Assembly (NCBI GenBank): GCA_001314655.1
Contig: LJSF01000044.1
Coordinates: forward strand, 1 to 64,000
Direction: 5' to 3'
Origin: Rhodobacteraceae bacterium HLUCCA08
GTDB lineage: Bacteria > Pseudomonadota > Alphaproteobacteria > Rhodobacterales > Rhodobacteraceae
Length of the DNA: 64,000 nt
A model generated the notes under the pieces. It was not told where the DNA came from and ran no database searches. It was given only the letters and a program-made list of their open reading frames with translations. Shown here in pieces: positions 1 to 8,232 of this stretch (positions within the stretch are counted from its first letter, which is position 1; every line of letters starts with the position of its first letter). The position numbers were made by a program, and so were the translations under genes.

Positions 1-77
1 CGAACGTCATGTCGCTTCCCGCGCGAAGTAAGCGCTCGCCATTGTGCTTGAACCAATGGCGCACATGGCTCGCCCAT

Positions 78-332
78 TTTCAGGATGTCACGCTCCGCCT
101 TGAGCTTGGCGACCTCTTTCTTCAGGGCCGCGATCTCGGCCAGTTCCAGGCGCTGCTGGCCATTGCCGGGGACCGCCGTGGCTGGCGCCACCGTCGCTTC
201 ACGCATCCACCGCCGCAGCACACTCTCTGCCAGTTCCAGATCCCGGCATGCCTGGGCCACCGTCACGCCCCGCTCGGTCACGAGCTTCACCGCCTCGAGC
301 TTGACCTCGCGGCTGAATTTCCGTCTCGTCAT
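78..332 (-). mobile_element. IS3-family transposase OrfA remnant
   Basis: Read leftward from the ATG at 332, the translation begins MTRRKFSREVKLEAVKLVTE, then has an AQACRDLELAESVLRRWMRE helix-turn-helix and a leucine-zipper-like tail ending KKEVAKLKAERDILK. This is the DNA-binding OrfA of IS3-family elements. Family members normally continue from ILK into a short alanine-rich end; here the similarity stops at about base 78 and the remaining 77 bases to the window edge do not match. In another frame those 77 bases read like part of an unrelated protein that I do not recognise. The copy is therefore broken or recombined. No OrfB follows within the window. Confidence 0.75.
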
Positions 333-555
333 ATCCAATCTCCAGTTCCATGGTCACGATCTTATCTTCGTGTCCACGGAACCGGCAGCAGGCCACTGAC
401 CCGAAGGTCATGCAAGCGTCTGAAGCAAATCGAACTGGTTATCCATCAGATATCATCGAGAAAGCCACAGCAGTTTTTCGTAATTGTGCAAGACAATCTT
501 CCCCAATGGCTTCGCGTCGCCCATTTCTGACGCAGGCAGCTTTTGAGGCGTCGAT

Positions 556-1068
556 TTATTCCAACGCCTCCAGCACCACATCGAAGGTGCCTGTCACCGG
601 AATGCCCTGCGACAGGTCTATATCGCCCCCGTAGTTATCTGAGGAGCCCAGCGTGGCTTCAAAGCTGCCGGTCAGGCTGAGAGATGCTCCATCAAAAGCA
701 TGGCTGTCGACGGTGACGGCCAAACCGCCGCGCTCCTCCTCCTCGCGGGCAAAAAGCTTTCCGACGGACTTTCGGTTCTCGTAAAGAACCATGTCCATCT
801 CGGGCACGCTCGGCTGCCAACCGGAAGCCTCGAAGCTCAGGCTCATCAATGCGGGCTCTTCGCCGTCATCACTGAAATCGCGGGCATAAATATTGATGGA
901 TGGCCAGCTTTCACCACCACTCCAGTCGCTCTGGTCGGACCAGACCGGGATTGTCCGTTCTTCGTCTGCAATGATCAGCGTCACCGTTCCCGAGCTTTGC
1001 CCATAGCTGGCTGTGGCCAAGGCAGAGGCGAGACAGGTTGCCAGGAGGAGGTTGAACCTGAAATTCAT
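556..1068 (-). CDS. hypothetical exported protein (signal peptide, beta-rich)
   Basis: This 170-residue protein has a clear signal peptide (hydrophobic residues about 5-20, cleavage after ATASYGQ). The mature part is acidic, aromatic and probably beta-rich, and ends GIPVTGTFDVVLEALE. The alternating small/hydrophobic pattern around GASLSLTGSFEATLG resembles the proteins at 4541-5017, 2109-2591 and 8233-8769, which suggests paralogues. It is the last gene of the leftward eight-gene set; a 22-base gap separates it from the next upstream gene, whereas the others overlap. The function is unknown. The start is the ATG at 1068. Confidence 0.7.
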   Translation of the reverse strand: MNFRFNLLLATCLASALATASYGQSSGTVTLIIADEERTIPVWSDQSDWSGGESWPSINIYARDFSDDGEEPALMSLSFEASGWQPSVPEMDMVLYENRKSVGKLFAREEEERGGLAVTVDSHAFDGASLSLTGSFEATLGSSDNYGGDIDLSQGIPVTGTFDVVLEALE

Positions 1069-1090
1069 GCTGGGTCTCCATATCTTTCTT

Positions 1091-1588
1091 TCAGTGCGTC
1101 AGACTTGCTTGGTGCCGTAGCCAGTCATTGATTTCGTCGGCGATCCTGCCTGGCCCGTCACCGGATACACCCCAGCCCGACAACGGAATCCGGGTCGCCG
1201 GGCGGGTGTTGCGAAAGACAAGCATCACCTTCGAGGCGGTGCGACTTTCCGCAGAGGTGTTGCTACGGTCAAGCTCCGCGCTGTCCAGCGCCTCCAGAGG
1301 ATAGGTGTCGGAACGCGCGCGAAATCGCGACTCGCGGCGGATCGTGACCAGCCCCGCATGTTTGTCGAGCACAAGGACCGTACGCTCGGACAAAGTGACA
1401 TAGCCAAGGTAGAAGGCCCCGTTCAGGCCCACAAGCAGGATCAAGCCCGTCAGGACCTCGCCGCCAAGCAGGTTCACCAATCCGAAGAGGGTGACCGGAA
1501 CACAAGGGGCCATCATGAACCACAGTATGAAGCGCGGGATCGCCAGTTCGACCTCGAAGCGGTCGGGGGTATTGGTTCGGGCCATCAT
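1091..1588 (-). CDS. two-helix membrane protein with a C-terminal PH-like cytosolic domain
   Basis: This 165-residue protein has two transmembrane helices (about residues 18-40 and 44-65) followed by a soluble, beta-rich tail with TVLVLDKHAGLVTIRRES and a final helix ending DEINDWL. The layout matches small bacterial PH-like membrane proteins and also the next gene upstream (1585-2112), which has the same two-helix plus soluble-tail plan and a similar terminal DWLEG helix. The two are probably paralogues. Its ATG overlaps the upstream stop (ATGA at 1585-1588), so they are translationally coupled. The biochemical role is unknown. Confidence 0.65.
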   Translation of the reverse strand: MMARTNTPDRFEVELAIPRFILWFMMAPCVPVTLFGLVNLLGGEVLTGLILLVGLNGAFYLGYVTLSERTVLVLDKHAGLVTIRRESRFRARSDTYPLEALDSAELDRSNTSAESRTASKVMLVFRNTRPATRIPLSGWGVSGDGPGRIADEINDWLRHQASLTH

Positions 1589-2112
1589 GGCTGGCCTCCG
1601 CGTTGTGAGCCTTCAAGCCAGTCGGTGACGAGGGCGGCCATGCGGATGACGTCTTCGGTGTCCGCGCGGCCCAACGGGATCAAGGTTTCGCTGATGCCGT
1701 CACCTTCAGAGCCGACAAGGTAGAGTTCAATGATTTCCTGGTTTGCCTTCTTGCCATAGCGGATGCGTGTTTCTGCCCGATGCAGGTTCGACACTCGCAA
1801 GTTCTGTTCCTTGCGGCCCTTGAGGCCGGTCACACGCAGGCGGGCCTGATCAGCAGGCCGGTCAAGGCGGAGTTGCGTGAGCTGAACGGTCTCGTCAAGG
1901 ATCATCCATCCGATGAAAGCGGTCACGGCCAAAACCAATAGACCGGTTCCGACAGCCCCATCGGCCATGGCAGCAAGGGCGATCGCAACCGCAAGCAGGA
2001 TAGCGCCCAAAGTGATGGAGGCACGGCGTACGGGGCGGTTCTCGATTTCGAGCACAGAGGCGTTCCTTTCCACCACACGCAAGGGATCGGCAAGCAGTGA
2101 TGACAAATTCAT
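1585..2112 (-). CDS. two-helix membrane protein, paralogue of the downstream gene
   Basis: The product has 175 residues. A charged N-terminus with ENRPVRRASITLG leads into two transmembrane helices (about 31-50 and 54-72). A soluble C-terminal domain follows with LRLDRPADQARLRVTGLKG and a last helix RMAALVTDWLEG. The same arrangement in the protein at 1091-1588 suggests an internal duplication in the operon. The start at 2112 overlaps the stop of the upstream exported-protein gene by ATGA. No catalytic motif is visible. It may anchor or sense the exported proteins encoded alongside it, but that is inference from context. Confidence 0.65.
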   Translation of the reverse strand: MNLSSLLADPLRVVERNASVLEIENRPVRRASITLGAILLAVAIALAAMADGAVGTGLLVLAVTAFIGWMILDETVQLTQLRLDRPADQARLRVTGLKGRKEQNLRVSNLHRAETRIRYGKKANQEIIELYLVGSEGDGISETLIPLGRADTEDVIRMAALVTDWLEGSQRGGQP

Positions 2113-2591
2113 GGCAGCCCCAGATCGGTCTCAATCCGGCCGACCACCGTTTCGCAGGTTGCCGGGGTATCGTTGCGGCAAAGCATGGCTTCAAAGCCCG
2201 CCTCGATCCTGCCCGCGCCGTCGAGGTTCAGCCTTTCGATCGACAGAGTGGGCGCGATCGATGCGCCGGCGCTTGTCCAGACGGGGCCTGCGGCGCCTTC
2301 GGGACTGATGTCGATGGTGATCCCGACCGGAGTTTCATCTATCGAGGGCTCTTCCTGAAAAACCAGACCGATATAGACGCTGCCATCGCCCATCGCGTGC
2401 GTGTCCATCATGGTCAGCGGGCCGATATTGTTCACCTGCACCATCGCCGCGCCATCATCCGTGGTCAGCACCTGCCATGACAGGTCCGTCCCTTGAAGCC
2501 GTGCGGTGACCGTGCCGATAGAGTCAAGGGCGACTGTCGGAGCCGCCATCAAGGAAAGAACAAGGGCGACTATCGCTTTCATGCTGCTCAT
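2109..2591 (-). CDS. hypothetical exported protein, paralogue of the 8233-8769 product
   Basis: The chosen start is the ATG at 2591 because it overlaps the upstream stop (ATGA at 2588-2591); a second ATG lies at 2582. The signal peptide is MKAIVALVLSLMAAPTVA. The mature protein begins with a GTVTARLQGTDLSWQVL strand pattern and ends with GAGRIEAGFEAMLCRNDT, a second cysteine, and VVGRIETDLG. The product of 8233-8769 has the same order: a KITATFDDE start, then GHAAGSFRGVLCLADG, a cysteine about 15 residues on, and IEGTFDT. The two conserved cysteines may form a disulfide. The function is unknown. Confidence 0.7.
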   Translation of the reverse strand: MSSMKAIVALVLSLMAAPTVALDSIGTVTARLQGTDLSWQVLTTDDGAAMVQVNNIGPLTMMDTHAMGDGSVYIGLVFQEEPSIDETPVGITIDISPEGAAGPVWTSAGASIAPTLSIERLNLDGAGRIEAGFEAMLCRNDTPATCETVVGRIETDLGLP

Positions 2592-3139
2592 CTTTTGGTC
2601 AGGCTCACTTCGCGGGCGCCCCATGCCGAGTTCCATTTTGTTCCTATCGCCTCCGTTTCGGAAAAGAAGCTGATGATGCCCTCCGCGCGTCGCGTTCCGC
2701 TGCCGATCTGCCACGAAAACTGCGGTGCGAGGCCCATGTCGCAGCCCAGCACATAGGCCCATTCGGCCAGATCCGATTTGGTCGCGAACAGTTCTGGAGC
2801 CATGGGTTGCCCCGATATGAAATCGTGGCGCAGTTCTTTGTTGCCGCCTTGTACCGGGACAAGTTCGGTCTGCATCCCGTCACCACCGAGGTAAAGCCGG
2901 TTGGGCGTAGGATCATAGATGATCTCGACCTCGTTCCTGTGAACGCCCATCGTCGCCCCGATGCCTCCGGCAGTCTCGGACCAACTGCCTTCCAGTATCG
3001 GGCCGATCCGCCGCAGGTCGAACCCCTGCGAACCGCGTGGCGTCTCGGAACAGATCTCGTTGGCAATGGTGGTGTTTTGCTGGGCCAGAGCCGGTCCGGT
3101 GAGTGCGATCAGCAGGGCGGACAGTGCGATGCGGATCAT
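2588..3139 (-). CDS. hypothetical exported protein, paralogue of the 8801-9364 product
   Basis: The start at 3139 is supported by overlap with the upstream stop (TAATG) and gives the signal peptide MIRIALSALLIALTGPALAQ. The mature protein of about 160 residues has an early cysteine (NEICSETPRG), an ILEGSWSE motif, and a later AYVLGCDMGLAPQFSW. The product of 8801-9364 shares this order: an early cysteine, a VFTGDWLIEH motif, then LAAGCSQLELPRLIG. I infer the same fold and a disulfide. No enzyme motif was found. It sits inside the coupled leftward operon. Confidence 0.7.
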   Translation of the reverse strand: MIRIALSALLIALTGPALAQQNTTIANEICSETPRGSQGFDLRRIGPILEGSWSETAGGIGATMGVHRNEVEIIYDPTPNRLYLGGDGMQTELVPVQGGNKELRHDFISGQPMAPELFATKSDLAEWAYVLGCDMGLAPQFSWQIGSGTRRAEGIISFFSETEAIGTKWNSAWGAREVSLTKR

Positions 3140-3594
3140 TACTGGACCCTCCCTTCCAGCCTCAGAGACGCCAACGACGCATCCGGCACAAAACGCGCGG
3201 GCGCGCATTGGCCCCCCGTACAAGCGCCGACGGAGAGGACGCGGTTTGTCAGTTCGGGATCACAGTCGATCACGGTGGCATTTCCCAACCCGGCAAAGGT
3301 GACCATGCCGTCCTGCCGTGTGAACGCCCCTGCGGGTCCAAGCGCGGGGATCGGCAGATCGTAGCTGGTCGAAGTGCCGAGGGCTGGTTCCTCGATCGTG
3401 ATGCGACGTTTGTGTGGCGAGGTCTCTTCTGGATAGGTCACCGTGAACCCGACGATGCATGAACCGTTGCGGTCTTGCTTGACAGGGGCGAAGCTGACGA
3501 ACCCTGCAGGCGATGCATCCAAGCCAGCTTGATCGGTCGGAACGCAGCCCGCCAGCAGGCCGACGGCTGTCAGGAACGGGACGATACGAGTCAT
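3139..3594 (-). CDS. small putative lipoprotein
   Basis: The 151-residue product starts MTRIVPFLTAVGLLAGC, which is a typical type II signal peptide with the lipobox LAGC (lipidated cysteine at residue 17). The mature part holds further cysteines, in SCIVGF, VIDCDPE, VGACTGG and GQCAP, consistent with a disulfide-rich periplasmic domain tethered to a membrane. I do not recognise the family. The start overlaps the upstream stop (ATGA at 3591-3594). The context suggests it is an anchored member of the same envelope-protein set. Confidence 0.7.
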   Translation of the reverse strand: MTRIVPFLTAVGLLAGCVPTDQAGLDASPAGFVSFAPVKQDRNGSCIVGFTVTYPEETSPHKRRITIEEPALGTSTSYDLPIPALGPAGAFTRQDGMVTFAGLGNATVIDCDPELTNRVLSVGACTGGQCAPARFVPDASLASLRLEGRVQ

Positions 3595-4544
3595 TCGATG
3601 CCTCCTATGGTGAATTGCGTGCGCGTGAGGATGCGGCCCGAGGCGCCCACGCGGTAACGCAACTCATAGGTGCCCGCCACATCGGGTGCCTTCAGTTTCG
3701 CCGGAGATCCCCACCGCGTCTTCGTTGCCGTGATCCGCGCATCATCGGGAGATCCGACCTCGGCCAGAACGATCTCGTCTTTTGGTCCAACGGGACCGGT
3801 CCAGTCGATTTCGAACCTCTCGTCTAGCGGAACGGCGACGGGCGCTGTGATGCTGGCCTCGGTTGCGGCCAGCGAGATCTGGCGGGTGACAAGGATGCGC
3901 TGCGGCGCATATTGCTCATAGCGCAGCTCGAACATGCCGGTTTCGTCAGGAACACTTGGTGTCGCAGGGTTGCCGCGTCGGGTCAGCGTCACCGCCGATA
4001 GAACGCCCGCTGCCGCTTCGGGCCGTGCGAGAGTGGTGCGATCACCATCGGCATCCGGTCCGGTCCAGCCCACATCGAGCATGCCGCCTGCTGGTGCGGT
4101 CCCTGGCACATCAAGCGACGCCGCGGGACGATCCTCGATCAGCGGCACCGCAACGCGCTGGACAATGTCCGCACGCACAGTCAACGGCATTTCGCCAGTA
4201 TGGCCCGGTGCTGTGGCAGCAATGCCATAGTCCGCTGGTGGCAGGGCAATGTCGAAAGGATCGCGTCCTTCACCTTCCGCAACAAGCTGGCCATTGGCAT
4301 CGGTGATCCGCCAGTCGGCGGCACCCAGCGGCGCGGACGTCTCGGCGGAGACGGCGAAAAGCGACATGACCACCGTGCTGGCGAGGGGTTCAGCGGATAT
4401 CACCTGCGCAAGGGCAGCCGTCAGCTCCGCCCCGGTCGCTGACGGGCGCGGTGCAGTCGACCCCGTCACAGACACCATCGCCCGGGGTTGCGCCAAGTGG
4501 CGGGGGCAAGACGACAGGGGCAAGGATGTCGCGGCACGTCTCAT
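3591..4544 (-). CDS. protein with repeated WTGP beta-domains (as found at the C-terminus of VWA-type proteins)
   Basis: This 317-residue protein contains two copies of a roughly 95-residue unit: DVGWTGPDADG then GMFELRYEQYAPQRILV, and EIDWTGPVGPK then GTYELRYRVGASGRILT. An N-terminal segment (DWRITDANGQL to LPPADYGIAATAPG) resembles a carboxypeptidase-regulatory-like domain. I know such WTGP/FELRY units from the C-terminal part of VWA proteins in this bacterial group, but no VWA or MIDAS motif is present. The start at 4544 overlaps the upstream stop (ATGA). The predicted N-terminus lacks a convincing hydrophobic signal although all neighbours are exported, so a frameshift or a different start is possible. 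Confidence 0.6.
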   Translation of the reverse strand: MRRAATSLPLSSCPRHLAQPRAMVSVTGSTAPRPSATGAELTAALAQVISAEPLASTVVMSLFAVSAETSAPLGAADWRITDANGQLVAEGEGRDPFDIALPPADYGIAATAPGHTGEMPLTVRADIVQRVAVPLIEDRPAASLDVPGTAPAGGMLDVGWTGPDADGDRTTLARPEAAAGVLSAVTLTRRGNPATPSVPDETGMFELRYEQYAPQRILVTRQISLAATEASITAPVAVPLDERFEIDWTGPVGPKDEIVLAEVGSPDDARITATKTRWGSPAKLKAPDVAGTYELRYRVGASGRILTRTQFTIGGIE

Positions 4545-5017
4545 TCCATCTCCTTCATTCGCGCGGTGAAGCTGAACGTTACCGGCAAAGTCTCCTGATC
4601 TGGGCCTCCGGTGACCTCGCCGGTAACGGTGCCCGCGACGGCGATCACGCCATCGGCTGCATCAAACGTGTCAAGCTTCAGCGAAAGGCCGCTTTCGTCG
4701 CCTGACCAGTTGCGACCCATCTCGCGTGAAAAGGCAATTTCCACGGTCACGTCCGCAGGCTCGGCCAATTCGCCATTGAACGTAAGGATCAGCGTTACCG
4801 GTCCCTCGACGCCGTCGATCTGCGTGGCAAGAAGGGAGGTATCGACAAAGGTTCCCATGATGGTTGCGTCTGAAAATTCAGGCGACACGGTCAGTTCAAG
4901 CGGCGTGTCCCCCAAACTTCCGGTAACAATCCCTGCCTGGTCCTGCGCCGCCGCGCTGCCTGCCATGAGCCCCAAAGCGAGCCATAAGGCATCGATGAAA
5001 CGTGGTGTGATCCGCAC
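4541..5017 (-). CDS. hypothetical exported protein, first gene of the leftward operon
   Basis: The start is GTG at 5017, chosen because it lies just after GGGGGAGAAA on the coding strand and opens a signal peptide (ITPRFIDALWLALGLMAGSAAAQ). The mature region is about 130 residues and beta-rich, with GIVTGSLGDTPLELTVS near its start, GVIAVAGTVTGEV in the middle and LPVTFSFTARM near its end. That pattern resembles the other small exported proteins of the locus (556-1068 and 2109-2591). It heads the leftward operon that shares a divergent promoter region with the two-component genes. The function is unknown. Confidence 0.65.
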   Translation of the reverse strand: MRITPRFIDALWLALGLMAGSAAAQDQAGIVTGSLGDTPLELTVSPEFSDATIMGTFVDTSLLATQIDGVEGPVTLILTFNGELAEPADVTVEIAFSREMGRNWSGDESGLSLKLDTFDAADGVIAVAGTVTGEVTGGPDQETLPVTFSFTARMKEME

Positions 5018-5152
5018 TTTCTCTCCCCCGTCTGGTGCGCCTGTGTCGTATACCTGTCCGGAGGATCCTGCCCCGTTCGTTTGGAGTGGGCGCGATGCGA
5101 TTTTGCGTGTTATCTTGAGCCCGTTTTTGGAAGTCTTTACGGATAGTTGCCG
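5018..5152. promoter_or_regulatory. divergent intergenic region between exported-protein operon and two-component operon
   Basis: This 135-base gap separates two oppositely oriented operons and must hold the promoters of both. It is locally AT-richer near 5095-5145 than its surroundings. I see no strong long palindrome, so the binding site of the response regulator encoded at 6939-7904 cannot be assigned from sequence alone. Confidence 0.5.
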
Positions 5153-5629
5153 ATGACAGCGATGAACCGCCTGCTTTTTGGAACAGTCATGTTGGCGGTC
5201 AGCGCGTCCGGAGCGGCTGCCGAAGAGGTGCTTTTGACTTTGACCGGTGCGGTCACGGGTGGACAGGTGGAGCTGACACAAGCAGATCTCGACGCCCTGG
5301 AGTGGCACGAGATCGCGACGTCAACGACTGTGACCGATGGCCAGCCGGTGTTCCGGGGCGTGCTGATGCGCGATATCCTCGATCATGCGCAGGCCAGTGG
5401 CGACACCGTGACGGCCCGCGCACTCAACGACTATGTCATCGACATTCCGATGGTCGATTTCCACGAGTTCGACGTCATCGCGGCGCTTTACATGGACGGC
5501 ATTGCCCTTACACCGCGCGACAAGGGGCCGGTCTGGATTGTGTACCCACGCGACGATCACAGCGTGCTGGCCGATATCCGCTACGATATGCGCTGGGTCT
5601 GGCAACTCCGCGCGCTGCATGTGCAATGA
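5153..5629 (+). CDS. exported sulfite-oxidase-fold (molybdopterin-type) protein without cysteine
   Basis: The start is the ATG at 5153, giving MTAMNRLLFGTVMLAVSASG with signal cleavage near AAAEE. The mature domain of about 135 residues shows features of the oxidoreductase molybdopterin-binding (SUOX) fold: LTLTGAV, TQADLDALEWHEI, FRGVLMRDIL, DYVIDIPM, and GPVWIVYPRDD near the end. The enzymes of this fold hold the metal through a conserved cysteine; this protein has no cysteine at all, so it is unlikely to be a molybdoenzyme. It overlaps the histidine kinase gene (ATGA at 5626-5629), which suggests it is a periplasmic ligand-binding partner of the kinase. Confidence 0.75.
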   Translation: MTAMNRLLFGTVMLAVSASGAAAEEVLLTLTGAVTGGQVELTQADLDALEWHEIATSTTVTDGQPVFRGVLMRDILDHAQASGDTVTARALNDYVIDIPMVDFHEFDVIAALYMDGIALTPRDKGPVWIVYPRDDHSVLADIRYDMRWVWQLRALHVQ

Positions 5630-6942
5630 ACCGATTGGGCGCGTACTGGCGCTCTGCCGGCTTGGGCGCGTTGATCGTGGTCTGTCTGGGGCTGCTGATT
5701 GTTGCAGCGACCAACATCATCCTCATCGAACGCCAAATGCAGATTTCGGCCACCCAGAACATGACATGGATCTTCGGCCAGACCCAGATAGAGGCGCTTT
5801 CTCTCTCTGCTGCCCTTGCAGGGGACACGAGCTCTGACGACGTGCTGCTACGCTATGACCTTCTTGTCTCGCGCTTGAATCTTCTGCGCGACGGGCCCCA
5901 ATGGCGCTTTCTCAGCGAGGCTGGACTTGCAGAGGGGCTGATGGGTTGGCGCGATGGCTTGCTCAGGCTCGATCCCGCCGAGGGGGGCGATACCGCAGCG
6001 CTGAAGGCGCATGTCACGGCTTTGACGACAGCGCTGCGCCAGAAGGCGAGCCAAGTCATGTCGCGTGAATGGCAGGTGCAGTCCGAGCGCCTGGATAGGT
6101 TGAGCAAGCTGCACCTTCTGGCGCTGGCTGCGATTATCGGGGCTCTGATTTCGGGCGCGGCACTTGCCGTTTTGCTTGTCGACCGCGAAAGACGTTTGAT
6201 GCGGGCGCGGGTAGACCGGCTGCGCGCCGAGCGTCTGCAGCGCGACCTGAATCGCGAGCGTGCAGCTTCAGAGGGCTATCGGCGTTTCGCAGACCTGATC
6301 GCACATCAGGTACGGACGCCTCTTGCAGTCATCGACAGTGCCATGCATCGGCTGACCCGGTCCGGCAACCCCCCCACACCCGAGGTGATCCATGCCAAGG
6401 CGGATGTGTCGCGCGAGGCGGTGGCGCGCCTTGTCCGTCTGACCGACACCGCACTTCTCATGGCGCGGGTCGACCGGGGTGCGGTTGCGCCTGACCTGGC
6501 CTGTCACGATCTGGACAGAATTGCCGCGACCGCCATCGAAGATCTGCATGCGGGTCGCCGTGTCACGCTTCGGAGCGGCAACCGGCCCGTCACGGCAATC
6601 TGCGATCCTGTCCTGACAAGCGAGATCCTGTCAAACCTGCTGAGCAATGCCTTGCTCTATTCGCCACCCCACACCGAGATCGACGTAAGGCCGGTGCTGA
6701 ACGGCGAAATGGCCATGTGCGACGTGTGCGACCAAGGGTCCGGTATGACACCGGAAGAACTGACCAGCGCCTTCGACAATTTCATGCGCGGCGCGCGGCA
6801 TCGCGATCTTCCAGGGTCGGGTCTGGGGCTGCCGTTGGCGCGCCATCTTGCGCGCCTTCAGGGCGGCGATCTGACGCTGAAACCGCGCGAGGGCGGCGGG
6901 CTGATCGCGCGGTTGAGCCTGCCGGGCAAGGTGGCGACATGA
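5626..6942 (+). CDS. membrane sensor histidine kinase
   Basis: The 438-residue kinase has a first transmembrane helix at about 12-34 (LGALIVVCLGLLIVAATNII) and a periplasmic region of about 130 residues. A second helix near 165-187 (LALAAIIGALISGAALAVLL) leads to a short coiled region and the catalytic core. The H-box is FADLIAHQVRTPLAVI, with the phosphorylated histidine in AHQVRTPL. The N-box is LSNLLSNALLYSP, followed by DQGSGMTPEE and GSGLGLPLA. The start at 5626 overlaps the upstream SUOX-fold gene and its stop overlaps the response regulator, so the three proteins are made together. The signal is unknown. Confidence 0.9.
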   Translation: MNRLGAYWRSAGLGALIVVCLGLLIVAATNIILIERQMQISATQNMTWIFGQTQIEALSLSAALAGDTSSDDVLLRYDLLVSRLNLLRDGPQWRFLSEAGLAEGLMGWRDGLLRLDPAEGGDTAALKAHVTALTTALRQKASQVMSREWQVQSERLDRLSKLHLLALAAIIGALISGAALAVLLVDRERRLMRARVDRLRAERLQRDLNRERAASEGYRRFADLIAHQVRTPLAVIDSAMHRLTRSGNPPTPEVIHAKADVSREAVARLVRLTDTALLMARVDRGAVAPDLACHDLDRIAATAIEDLHAGRRVTLRSGNRPVTAICDPVLTSEILSNLLSNALLYSPPHTEIDVRPVLNGEMAMCDVCDQGSGMTPEELTSAFDNFMRGARHRDLPGSGLGLPLARHLARLQGGDLTLKPREGGGLIARLSLPGKVAT

Positions 6943-7904
6943 CCGCCCCGCTGATCCTGTGCATCGAGGACGAACCTTCGTTGCGCGATGATATCGCAGC
7001 CGAACTGCGCGAGGCCGGTTATCGGGTGATTGCGGTGGGTAACGCACGGGACGCTCTGGATCAGCTCGACAGCCGGCGCCCTGACCTTATCCTGTGCGAC
7101 ATCGTCATGCCTGGAATGGACGGCCACGCCCTGCTGGCGCATTTGCGGGCCACGCGGCCCGAGTTCGATGACATTCCCTTCGTGTTCCTGACCGCGCTGT
7201 CCGCGCGCGAACAGATGATCGAGGGACACCGCGCCGGTGCGGACGATTACCTGACAAAACCGATCGATTACGATCTTCTGCGTGCCATTGTCGCATCGCG
7301 GCTCGACCAAGTCGCGCGTTTGCGGTCGTCCAATCGGGATGAGCCGGCCAAGACCGTGCTGGACCGGCTGGCGGTCGGTTTGGTCCTGCTGGGAGAGGAC
7401 GGCGGTGTGCGCCATGCAAATCACGCGGCGCAAATCCTGGCGCGGGATGCCAGGATCGATCTCGGCCCCCGTCTTGGCGTCGAGGGCCAGGATAGCCGCA
7501 AACTTGTGGCGCTGGCCAGGAAGGTCGCCTCGGGCGAGGTGGCCGAGGCGGCACTGCTGATTGAAACCGGGGGCCGCCGCCTTGTGGTTCTGGGGCGGCC
7601 ACTTGGGCAGGTGGCCAGAGGGGATGGCATCGCGGCCATGCTCACGATCTCCGACCCCGAGCGTCAGCAGTCGCTTGATGCCGAGACATTGCGCCAGTTG
7701 TTCGACCTCACGCCGACCGAAGCCTGTGTTGCACGACTGATCGCAGAGGGGCTGCGCCGCGATCAGGTGGCCGAACGGCTAGATGTATCGGGCACCACGG
7801 TCGCCTTCCACCTGCGCAACATTTTTGACAAGACGGGGATCCGCCGACAGGCTGATCTCTTGGGCCTTGTTCGCTCGATACCAGTGGTGTGGACCGACCC
7901 GTAA
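6939..7904 (+). CDS. response regulator: receiver, central PAS-like region, LuxR-type HTH
   Basis: The 321-residue protein has an N-terminal receiver domain (LILCIEDEPSLRDD acidic pair, phospho-acceptor in LILCDIVMPGMDG, conserved lysine in DDYLTKPID). A middle domain (residues about 140-245) contains VLDRLAVGLVLLGEDGGVRH, which is PAS-like. The LuxR/FixJ HTH is at the C-terminus (LTPTEACVARLIAEGL, VSGTTVAFHLRNIFDKTGI). A PAS-like middle in a LuxR-type regulator is less usual. ATG at 6939 overlaps the kinase stop. The probable targets are the flanking exported-protein genes, by inference. Confidence 0.9.
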   Translation: MTAPLILCIEDEPSLRDDIAAELREAGYRVIAVGNARDALDQLDSRRPDLILCDIVMPGMDGHALLAHLRATRPEFDDIPFVFLTALSAREQMIEGHRAGADDYLTKPIDYDLLRAIVASRLDQVARLRSSNRDEPAKTVLDRLAVGLVLLGEDGGVRHANHAAQILARDARIDLGPRLGVEGQDSRKLVALARKVASGEVAEAALLIETGGRRLVVLGRPLGQVARGDGIAAMLTISDPERQQSLDAETLRQLFDLTPTEACVARLIAEGLRRDQVAERLDVSGTTVAFHLRNIFDKTGIRRQADLLGLVRSIPVVWTDP

Positions 7905-7950
7905 GACCGCAACACCGCTTTCCAGAAACCGACCGAAATGAGAGCAGACA

Positions 7951-8232
7951 GTGAATATGACCGGAATTTCCCTTCTGTCCGAAGCCTGCATCGCCGCCAC
8001 GACCGCCGCAGCCCATGCCGAAACCCCGAAAGAGCAGATCGTCGCGGCGATCGAGGCCGCCGGATGTGTCGCCGACCGGTCGCACATCACCGAGAGTCTC
8101 GACGGTCCGGGACTGGCTGATGATGACGTTCGCATCATTGGCGATGTCTTGATCGCGCAAGGCCAGGCGCAAGTATCCGATGCCGGCGCATTCCAGCCGA
8201 CGACACCGAATTGCAACCAAGGAGAACGCCTC
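7951..8232 (+). CDS. small exported-protein module lacking its own stop codon
   Basis: Starting from GTG at 7951 (or ATG at 7957), this frame encodes a possible signal sequence ending AAAHAE. A compact region follows: KEQIVAAIEAAGCVADRSHI, then DGPGLADDDVRIIGDVLIAQ, and finally PTTPNCNQ. It resembles small periplasmic proteins with one disulfide. There is no stop: the codons run AAC CAA GGA GAA straight into the next gene's ATG at 8233. CAA sits where a TAA would overlap the Shine-Dalgarno AAGGAG, so a stop-loss (T to C) is a simple explanation. If real, the product may be fused to the 8233-8769 protein. Confidence 0.45.
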
